A stretch of DNA of 64,000 bases from positions 1,984,001 through 2,048,000 of the forward strand of contig CM074700.1 of the NCBI GenBank assembly GCA_037367355.1, in the 5' to 3' direction. Position 1 is the stretch's first letter; the number at the start of each line of letters is the position of its first letter. Below the pieces are notes generated by a model that was given only the letters and a program-made list of their open reading frames with translations, had not been told where the DNA came from and ran no database searches. The position numbers and the translations under genes are program-made. The DNA is from Neoscytalidium dimidiatum (taxonomy: Eukaryota; Ascomycota; Dothideomycetes; Botryosphaeriales; Botryosphaeriaceae). Below, one piece after another: positions 55,325 to 64,000 of this stretch.

Positions 55325-57907
55325 ATGGCCGGCGCAATCACCGGTCGCACCAAGCCGACCAAGGTCAAGAAGTTTCAGCGCGCTCAGAAGCGCAAGCGCA
55401 GCGATGTCGACGTCGAGAAGCTTCAGCAGGCTGTCGATGAGCTCGTAAGTTACGCGCCGGTCAACATAACATAGTTTCCCGCCGCCAATTCTCGCTGACA
55501 TCGAGCAAAACAGGATCCCAAGGGCCAGGAGTACAAGAGCTTCACCGACCTGCCGCTCTCTGAGCCGACCAAGGCAGGCCTCAAATCCTGCCATTTCGCC
55601 GCCATGACCGACATCCAGGCGCGCGCGATTCCCCTGGCCCTCAAGGGCGCTGACATCCTTGGAGCCGCGAAGACTGGTAGTGGAAAGACCCTTGCGTTTG
55701 TTGTCCCCGTGCTGGAGAATCTGTACCGCTCGCAGTGCGTCGGTCCCGACGCTGGCCTCGGCGCCATGATCATTTCCCCAACCCGCGAACTCGCCATTCA
55801 AATTTTCGAGGTTCTGTACAACATCGGCAAAAAGGGGCATCTGTTCGCAGCCGGCCTGGTAATTGGTGGAAAGAGTCTGCAGGAGGAGAGGGATGCGCTG
55901 GTGCGCATGAATATAGTGGTGTGCACCCCCGGACGGATGCTGCAGCACCTGTCGCAGACTGTCGGCTTCTTTGTGGACAACCTGCAGATGCTGGTTCTGG
56001 ATGAAGCCGATCGCATCTTGGACATGGGTTTCCAGCGCGATCTCGACGCGATCATCGATTACCTGCCCAAGCAGAGGCAAACGCTGCTTTTCTCCGCAAC
56101 CCAGACGAGGAAGGTTTCCGATTTGGCCAGGTTGAGCTTGAAGGATCCTGAATATGTTTCTGTGCATGAGGCTGCCGAGACGGCCACTCCAAAGTCTCTG
56201 CAGCAGAACTACGTCGTTACGCCCCTTTCCGAGAAGTTGGACACGTTGTGGAGCTTCATCCAGGCCAGCAAGAAGTCCAAGATAATTGTCTTCCTCTCAT
56301 CTGGAAAGCAGGTCCGCTTCGTGTACGAGAGCTTCCGCCACATGCAGCCCGGTATTCCTCTACTTCATCTGCACGGACGGCAGAAGCAAACGGCACGGCT
56401 GGACATTACGAAGAAATTTTCGGCGGCGAAGTACTCCTGCCTCTTTGCCACAGATGTGGCTGCTCGTGGTCTGGATTTCCCTGCTGTAGACTGGGTTGTG
56501 CAGGTTGATTGCCCTGAGGACGCGGACACGTACATCCACCGTGTAGGTCGGACGGCCCGCTACGAGAGGGATGGGCGCGCTGTGCTCTTCCTGGATCCAA
56601 GTGAAGAAGAGGGCATGCTGAAACGGCTGGAGGCAAAGAAAATTCCTATTGAGCGCATCAACGTTCGATCGAAGAAGCAGCAAAGCATCAAGAACCAACT
56701 ACAGAACATGTGTTTCAAGGACGCCCAGCTAAAGTATCTCGGTCAGAAAGCCTTCATATCGTACGTCAAGTCCGTACATATCATGAAGGATAAGGAAATC
56801 TTCCAGTTGCAGAAGCTGCCTTTGGAGGAATTCGCGGCAAGCTTGGGTCTTCCCGGTGCGCCGCGCATCAAGTTCATGAAGGGAGACAACGCCAAGGAGC
56901 TGAAGAACGCGCCTCGACACGGCCTTTCGTCGTCTGAAGATGAAAGCAGCGACGAGGAGGGCGAAGGAAAGAAGAAATCGAAGAAAGAGAAGGAAGTGCG
57001 CACCAAATACGACCGCATGTTCGAGCGCAAGAACCAGGACGTCCTCTCGGAACACTACACCAAGCTCGTCCAAGACGAAGTGTCTGACGCCGACGAAAAG
57101 GACAACCAGCCCGCCGGAGGCGATGGATCAGACGAGGACGACTTCATGGCCGTCAAGCGCCGCATCCCGGTCAAGGAAGGCGAGGGCGATGCCGCCGCCG
57201 TGGGAACGGATGCGCTGGTCGGCGCGGATGGCAAGAAGATTGTCCATATTCCCGGTGCTAAGGAACCCCTGCTCGTCGATAGCAAGCGCCGCGAGAAGCA
57301 GCTCAAGAGCAAGAAGAAGCTGCTACGATACAAGGACAAGGGTCATCGCGTCGTCTTCGACGAAGACGGCAACCCGCACGAGCTGTACGAGATGGAGGAC
57401 GAGGAGGCGTTCAAGGCGAAGGGCAGTGCGGAGGAGCAACGTAGGAAGTTCGTCGAGGAGGAGAAGCAGAGGGTCGAGCAGGCGGATGCGGTCGATAGGG
57501 ATGTCGCGAGGGAGAAGAGGATGGCGAAGAAGATAAGGAGGAAGGAGAGAGAAAGGGCCGAAAGATTAGGGCATGATGTCGAAACGAGCGAGGATGATGG
57601 TGATGAGGAGGGTGGTGTTGGCTTGCGTGGTGGAGTGGATGCTGATGCGTTTAATGATTTTAAGAACTTCCTGGCTGACACAGCGGGGGATAGAAGTGAT
57701 GGCGAAGAGAGTGCGAGAGAGGAGGAGCGGGAGAGGCCTGCTAAAAAGCGGGCGAAGAAATGGTTTGAAGATGAGAGCAGTGGGGATGAGGAAGAGGGTG
57801 CGAAGAAGAAGAGCAAGAAGGTGAAGAAGAGGGTGAAGAAGGTGCAGGAAGAGCCCGCGACGTTGGAGGATTTGGAAGCGCTGGCTGCTGGCGTTCTGGG
57901 CGAGTAA
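55325..57907 (+). CDS. DBP4: DEAD-box RNA helicase DBP4 (HCA4)
   Basis: The exons are 55325-55444 and 55514-57907, giving 837 aa. The N-terminus [16 protein letters not shown] is typical of DBP4. The Q motif is [14 protein letters not shown], then [10 protein letters not shown]. Walker A is AAKTGSGKT (91-99). Motif Ia is PTRELAIQ, motif [14 protein letters not shown], motif III FSATQT and motif [13 protein letters not shown]. The DBP4/DDX10-specific [20 protein letters not shown] and [18 protein letters not shown] follow. A long acidic and basic tail ends the protein. DBP4 is a nucleolar helicase needed for U14 snoRNA release and 18S rRNA processing. Its intron (69 nt) lies early, as in many fungal orthologues. 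Confidence 0.96.
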
Positions 57908-58199
57908 AGGGTGACTTTTGGGAAAGGTAAAAAGATATCACTGTAATTGGAATGGTGATCAAAACCAATGTGCTTGTGCTGGATCGCTTCGAGCTCTCAT
58001 TTAGTCTCACGAATCGTGAATCATCTAAAATTAATAGAGTACCTCGACTACTGAAGCTCAACGACACCGGCCTTCAAGGCTTTCAAAGTCCCATGTCTTC
58101 TCCTTGCTTCCTTGCGAAGAGAGGGAAAGTATGAGAACTTTTCTGTTAAACTGGTCGCCCTGCAGTGTGACATGTAACGCCCCGACAACCCATCAACCC
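57908..58199. other. 3' flank of DBP4
   Basis: This short AT-richer interval follows the DBP4 stop codon. Nothing else is supported. Confidence 0.5.
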
Positions 58200-58949
58200 A
58201 GGAAATCGGAACTCACTGCACATGTTCTGGCTTCTGAGCTCATCCAGCTCCCCGTACCGACGGCCTGCCGCTGGCTCCGCCTGCTGCCCCCTCTTCTGCT
58301 GCCACTGCTGCTGCGGTGACGATGGCGCCCGCTTGCCCTTCGTCTTAGTGACGCCGGTCAGCTTCGCGGGCAGCGGCTAGAGCGCCCTTGAACCTGACCC
58401 ATGACCGGTGCTTGGACTCAAGTCTTGAGCGGGTCTCTGGTTGGCGGTGGAGTGCGGGCGCCGGGGAGGTGCTGGCGATGGGCTGCACGGCGGCAGATGA
58501 GAGGGCGGTGGGCGGGAGTCGTTGTGGGCAGAGGCGGGGGCTAGAGCTGGAGTTCAGCTGAGGGTGTGCTGCCGCTCTGTAATGCTGGAGGACTTGTGTT
58601 GGCGATGGAGGCGAGGGCTGGGTCTGTCCCTTTCTCGAGGAGGAGTGATGACGAGCTTGCTGATGGTAAAGGACTGTTTCTTGGAAGGTGCGGTTGTGTC
58701 TTGCTTGTTCAGGCTAGAGAGCTTCTTGGTGGCTTGTTGAAGAGGGACCAGGGCGAGACGAGACTTCTTTCGAACGGGACCGCGTTGCTGCGTTCTAGAT
58801 GGCATGGCGGAGCGGGTGGTCACCTTCTTGTAGACAAATGCTACGTATGCGAGTTCGTCCTCGATGAACTGATTCTGGGGCGAATCAGTCCGGCGTCGGT
58901 CGAGGATATGGTTGAGGGAGTACGGCAAGGGACGGAATCGCACTGCCAT
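58200..58949 (-). CDS. Possible hypothetical protein gene
   Basis: A 132-codon frame from an ATG at 58949 (MAVRFRPLPYSLNHI) runs to 58554 and has a balanced composition. Downstream on the same strand two further open stretches follow in other frames. One is Ser/Pro-rich, at about 58560-58340. The other is Gln/Lys-rich, at about 58360-58210, and ends at a GTGAGT-like donor. This would fit an intron-split gene, but I could not find a phase-consistent set of splice sites and recognise no family. The coordinates are approximate. It may equally be non-coding. Confidence 0.25.
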
Positions 58950-59822
58950 GACGAACTCTAGGCCAGCGAGTTGAGGGGACTGGTGGACATCGTTTTTGTA
59001 GTTGAGAGGAGACTTTTCCAAAATCGAGAGTTTGAGGGAATATTTAGTGTAGAGTAAGCCGGACCAGCGTAGTACCGAATGGTGTAGGTGTATTTTGGAG
59101 CACAGCAGTCCTTCTCTCATGATTTTCACCATCAAACCATCTACTCAAGAGCAGCAAAGAGGAGGATGTCTCCTGATATAACGATTGCGTCCATCCTACA
59201 GAAAAGTAACGACGGAGATTCTGCGGAGGGGCACGGAAACAGCAACTTAAGCCTTTCTATGCTTTTGAGGGATTTGGCGGATTCACAGAGACCCAGTAAA
59301 ATTTTTTGAAGACTGAAGTAATATGTGAGCTTATCAATTCTTATTTATGATTTTACTACGTGAGTGCCCTAATTGCTGCCCTCCTTCATCCTTACGCTAA
59401 ATCCTCTTTCAACGAGGAGATTAGGATACGACGATCCGAGGAAATTTATGTGCACTCTCTTCTCCAACACGCACCCAGAAATTCAATGCATCAGAGCGTA
59501 CACGCATGCACCCTTATTCTCTCCGGCGCTCTCCGTCTCTCTTTTGCGCAGTCAACACAAGTGCACGCATTGTAGTAAGAAACACATACTAACGCTTCTT
59601 CGCGCAGACGACGTCCGGGTGGAAGAGACGGAGCAAGCAAGTCCAGATTTCCTCATTGGACAAGGAAAAAAAAAAAAAATGCAGTCCCTGAAAGCGGGTC
59701 GGAAAGCGTACATAGAGGAAAATAACTTAGCCCATAACTTTTTTTTCCCCTGTATTCCCAAGCTCATCCAAAACCGCTCTCCACCTAATCTTGTCACAAA
59801 AGCGACGGCCGACGTCGCGAAG

Positions 59823-59863
<41 letters not shown>

Positions 59864-60454
59864 AGAGCACAGACACACATCCACAGGTGACCTAATGCCG
59901 GTCGACATAGACGCTCGCACGCCTTACCCATCTCTCTCTCATACTCCAATAAAAACCCATAAACCCCCCTTTAAAAAAAAACGAAGGGATATAGCGGAAA
60001 CCACAAAAACCATAATAGTAAAGTTATGTATAAGCAGAAGCTGAAGGCAAATTGACGCAAAACCATGTATGCGCGCCTTCCATAAGACCGTCCTAATCCA
60101 ATGAAAACGAATGAAAGTGTCTTACCAGACCCTATAATGCACCGCTAAAACGGTTTCAACCAACTAGGAGGAGTTCCACGGTCACTACCTTCGTACGGAA
60201 AACAATGCAGGAAGGAAAAAGAGAATTTTTGATGCCTTGCCTTCTTACTCCAATGAGAAACGTCGGATAGGAAATAAAAGCGTGCTATTGGATGCGTGTG
60301 ACTCGCGTGCTTCCGGAATGCGAGGTTGCATGCGCGAACGAAAAGGCAAAAACGAAAAGCGTGAGCATGTTGTGCGGGAATGGGATGATAGATGCTCCGG
60401 GTGACGGGAGTGGGTTGTGGTTGCATCATCCCGCAAGGGTCTTTCCCGTGTGCT
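58950..60454. other. Intergenic with CA microsatellite
   Basis: No gene is supported. The stretch includes A-rich and T-rich runs and the CA microsatellite at 59825-59859. It is the 3' flank of the Zn2Cys6 regulator gene that ends at 60455. Confidence 0.5.
59825..59859. repeat. (CA)n microsatellite
   Basis: About 17 uninterrupted AC dinucleotides, followed by a short degenerate CA-rich stretch. Confidence 0.95.
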
Positions 60455-63400
60455 CTAAGATCGTCCGGGCGTAGGTGGTGGTGGCGGTCCGGGTGCGCCC
60501 ATCCATACCGCACTCAGCCATCCGCTGACCCCCTGCTCGCCTGGCTGCGCCATGGCGGCCCAGTCTTCCCAATTGGTGCCTGCGACGAAGGCTGCGATGT
60601 CGTCGCCGCCGAAGCGCGTGTCCAAATTCTCCAACCACGTCTCCTGCGATGCGGGCGAGAATGACGAAGCAGACGTGTATGCGGGCTGGTGGGTACCGTA
60701 TGGGTCAGCTGTTGCGCCGGCATGTGAATGTTGTTGGTGTTGGATGGGCGTAAAGCCTGTGGGGCGATCGTAGGGAGTGCTGCTCGCGGCAGATGCGGAG
60801 CCGGGCGGGGAGAGAATCGGCGAATGCCCCGGAAGTTGGGGTGGCTTTGGCTGTTCGGGCGAAGGGTTCGAGATCGGAATGCCACCCGGCCCGTATGTGG
60901 TTCCCCCATTGGCCGCGTTTTGCTGTGATGCTGCAGCAGCGACCGTATTGATCGCGTTCCACCTTTCTTGTCGAATGGCGTCAGGGCCACTTGATGTATC
61001 CATAGGTTCGCCTGGCGGTATCGACGAACCGGTCTCCGGGCGCCTCTCCTCGCCTTCTCCCGCATCCAGCATCTCCATATCCTCATTCTCATCCCATATG
61101 CTGCCGAACTCTCGTAACGTCTTCTCCAATAGCTTGTACTCTTCCAGCCCTCCACCATGGCCACCCTCCCGAAGCGTGAGGTTGCGCAAGGATTCGGCAC
61201 CAGGCGGCGACAGACTGGCCATGGCCTTCGCGTTTCGGCGGAAGTCCTTCTTGATGCGGATGTAATAGAGATGTACGCGCTTTAGAGTCCTGAACCAGCC
61301 ATCGGCCATGTGTAGTGCCCTACGCATCTGGCTGATAATTTCGAGAGCTTTACGTGCTGCCTCCGCACCAGGCGAATCGCCAGTCTCAGACTTCACAGCG
61401 TCCCGCGATTGCGTACCCTTACACATGTAGCCGTGCGGATCCATCCAGGGAAAGTTGATGGCGTAGACACCTACTTTAAGTCAGCTAGTGAAGACTTGCA
61501 CGTGGAGTGTCGATAGTGTACTAACCATCGAACGCAGCGGTGTAAGCGGCAAAACCCACAATCGGCGTCTCGACAAGCACTCCCCATTCCTGACAGATCC
61601 GAAGAAGATCTATGACGTCTCTGGCAGACTTGAATAGCTCCTGCGCGCTTTGCTCCCAAAAGCCTTCAGGTATCGAGTAATCATCAGGAGAGAACACCGG
61701 CGGGTCGAGAGGTCCTTGCGGCTTCGGGCATCGGAGCGGAATAAATGGGATGTATTCACGATGGAGAATCATGCCGGACAGAAGATGCACGACGTGCATA
61801 AGCACGAATGGAGTCGAAGTTCTTGATGTGATGTGCGCGGATATGTTGGCAGTAGTGAGGGTCATGTCGCGGGGCAACCCATCCTTAAACCGTGCGTGTA
61901 GTCGCTGCAGAGTGCTGAAGGTCGATCGATCATCCCAGGGAGGGTACTGCTCGCGTCTGGCAAACAATTAGCGCTTACAGAATAGAAGTGGCGAAAAATC
62001 GTCTCATACCTTCTACCACCACTGCAGGACCATTTGACAATGCGTCCATAGAGATCCAGCACTTTGATGTAGCGGCTGAGGATACCCTCGTCCGACCCCA
62101 GCTCCCATCGGCCATCTTCGTCGTCATCCCTCCCTAGCCCTGTACCAGTCACTGGCGACCTATCGCTACTCACTGGAGTACCTCCATTTGGAGACCCTGA
62201 CTTGGATCCCAGCATAACCGAGGTTTTCCGTTGATGCTGGATTTGGGCGCGGCCAGCAACATCGTGGGCTTCCTCTCCCAGCATGAGCGTCTTGACGTTC
62301 TCACCAAACAAGAAGGCCCTTTCACTGCAGGGTAGCTGGATCCGTAGGTCCTGAATGTTGAGCATCTGCGGCCTGTACTTCCCGCTACTCAGGTATCTGT
62401 CCATAATGAAACAACTCCAGAATGTCCGGCGTCGTGTCTCCTGCTCAATGAAAGCGTCTCCCTTACCGCTGAGTGCCGGTTCCCGCTGGTTGGGGTTTAC
62501 TCCGAGGTGTCGTGCCTCCTCTACCATGGCAGTGGACCTTGCCAACGGCATGTCATCCAAGTCGGCCTCGAATTGAAGGCCAAGCAGCTGGGCGCCGCGG
62601 ATTGCGATACCTATAGTCACCCATGCTTTCGAACCCTGACATGAACCCCACTCATGCAGTCCGAGCATCAACATGGCCTGGATCCGCTGCACGTCCGGAA
62701 CGCCAGGATCGCCGCCGTACATGCCTGCAATGCGATTCCGGCATGCTGATGCGTAGTACTCGGCAGCAATTTGAGGACTCTGTTTCGAGCTTGAGGGCGA
62801 ATGGTATGCGACCAATTGCGGATGGAACCGGGAGGTCAATGCAAGGAAGGCCAGGAGAAGAAGCGGGGAGAGAGCAGGTAGAGGACCGCCAGCTGAGTCG
62901 CCAAATCCAGCGCCGGGAGACTGCAGTGAGGATTGCCTCAGGGGCTTTAAGAAGGTAGGAGGGTGTAGGAACGGGAAGTCCGTGGAGTAGTGTGTCTGAA
63001 ATATTTCGAACTGAGCTGGGATTAGCATTTTCGCATCGAACGGAAGGAAAAGGGGGTCTATACTAGCTCCGTCCACACTTTGGGCGTGAGGATCGCGGGA
63101 TCTAGGGCATCCACAAGGGCGTGAGGGCTGTCTCTGTTCGATACCGAGGTACCGGGTATGGACGTTGTGCTCTTCTTGGGCCGAGGCTGGCGTCGGGGAG
63201 TCTGTCACAACGAATAAGCACTTCGGGGCAATCACATCAACAGCATGACGGAAATGTAGCAAAAGCATATAAATTGCGAGGGAGCTGTTCTACTGAGAAA
63301 CAGGAACGTCCGCAACCCTGATGAGGTGGGGGCTCATCGGCACGACCACGAGACGACGCGTGACTTGCGAACACGGCATAAGGAAAACCAGACTCAACGT

Positions 63401-63931
63401 AACAAGAGGAACAGACAAGCGCTCTAACTACGAAAATGAAACGTACCTCACCAGCAGGGACTCTGTCCAGCACAGGATTCCCAGACTGACTACTGCTCTC
63501 GCGGCGGGCCACGGTAACGCCTCCAGCGGCGCCGGCCGCAGGGGAGGGATAGGTGCATTCTCGGCCGGTGGTCTCGCAGGCCCTGCAGGTGGTGCCTACA
63601 CCATTGTTCACGCACTTGACCTTGCTTCTTCGGCAGCGGGCGCAGGCGATGGAGGACCTCATGCGAGGCTGCTCCGAACGCCTCGCGCCCGCCTCAGGCA
63701 CGGGCCGCTGGTCCTGGGGCTGCACTGGAGGTAGCGGGCGCTGGTGAGCGGCGGAGGTCGGGAATACTGGCAAGGCCGGAGCAGCCTGACTCGGTGCCGG
63801 ATAAGCCGGAAGACGCGCAGTGGGCGGGCTGTCCGTAGGCCTGCTGGCCGGAGAATTGGCTGCTGGGCCCGGGGAGAGCAGCGACGAGATGGACGTTGAG
63901 TGATTAATTTTGGCGGCGGGAAGGGCGCAAC
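60455..63931 (-). CDS. Zn2Cys6 / fungal_trans transcription factor, 5' end beyond window
   Basis: The visible exons are 63931-63452, 63201-62010, 61956-61526 and 61470-60455, all in phase (about 1,040 codons). The first visible exon appears to begin at a CAG acceptor, so the start lies further right, probably outside the window. INHSTSISSLLSP and a Pro-rich stretch precede the cluster ACARCRRSKVKC, then TTCRACETTGREC. The fungal_trans middle domain is clear: IFQTHYSTDFPFLHPPTF, AMLMLGLHEWGSCQGSKAW, IAIRGAQLLGL and RRRTFWSCFIMDRYLSSGKYRPQML. The C-terminal 250 residues are low-complexity, rich in Pro/Gln/Ser, with a late acidic-aromatic motif NWEDWAAM that could be an activation region. The target pathway is unknown. 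Confidence 0.88.
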
Positions 63932-64000
63932 CTGCGAGAGATCACGCGCAGCTGCTGGGCGGGATGGAGGGAGAGTGGACAGCAGGAAGCAGCAGTGTGG

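Noticed and set aside
55271..56167. 298-codon minus-strand frame
   Set aside because: It is antisense to the DBP4 helicase core, where all DEAD-box motifs are on the plus strand.
59821..59880. CA tract considered as a CRISPR-like or telomeric array
   Set aside because: It is a plain dinucleotide microsatellite. There are no spacers, no TTAGGG units, and the host is a eukaryote.

Overview
This window is nuclear DNA of a filamentous ascomycete (Pezizomycotina). The evidence is: many short introns (about 45-75 nt) with GT-AG ends and CTRAC-type branch sites; Zn2Cys6 transcription factors; an NLR-like DUF7708 protein; a CIA30-domain protein; a TilS-type tRNA-lysidine synthase; and an intron-containing tRNA-Gly. 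Exon boundaries were derived by reading splice sites by eye, and exon lengths were checked for phase. No alignment, RNA data or database search was available.

Layout. 0.4-8.8 kb is an accessory-looking block: a secretory thioredoxin-reductase-like flavoprotein (-), a DUF7025/AAA+ ATPase with an apparent frameshift (-), and a divergently transcribed DUF7708 NLR-like protein with a degenerate P-loop (+). 11.1-13.4 kb encodes a secreted cysteine- and Thr-rich surface protein. A tRNA-Gly(GCC) lies at 15.0 kb. 15.7-20.6 kb carries a PHO89-type phosphate symporter, with CACGTG sites upstream, and a secreted sulfatase. An MFS transporter relic lies near 21.3-21.8 kb.

22.7-29.1 kb is a compact housekeeping block: tRNA(Ile)-lysidine synthase (-) head-to-head with HSP10 (+), then a PET8-type SAM carrier (-) head-to-head with a WRAP53/TCAB1-like WD40 protein (+). 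31.7-36.4 kb holds a GH17 beta-1,3-glucanase and a DHA1-type MFS transporter. 38.5-44.7 kb has a tail-anchored CIA30-domain protein (-) head-to-head with a DUF202 membrane protein (+), and RPA32 (-) head-to-head with the ribosome-biogenesis helicase DBP10 (+).

44.7-49.4 kb is a 4.7-kb GC-rich, repeat-rich gene desert. It precedes a Zn2Cys6 regulator whose C-terminal half carries a PAS-like segment (49.4-51.4 kb). 54.3-57.9 kb holds a DNAJC8/Spf31-type J protein (-) head-to-head with a second ribosome-biogenesis helicase, DBP4 (+). The right end is a large Zn2Cys6/fungal_trans regulator (-) that continues past the window edge.

The housekeeping genes are arranged as five divergent pairs with 210-321 bp between start codons. 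Three of these promoters share a TATCGAT element. The accessory genes sit in gene-poor flanks with long intergenic stretches.
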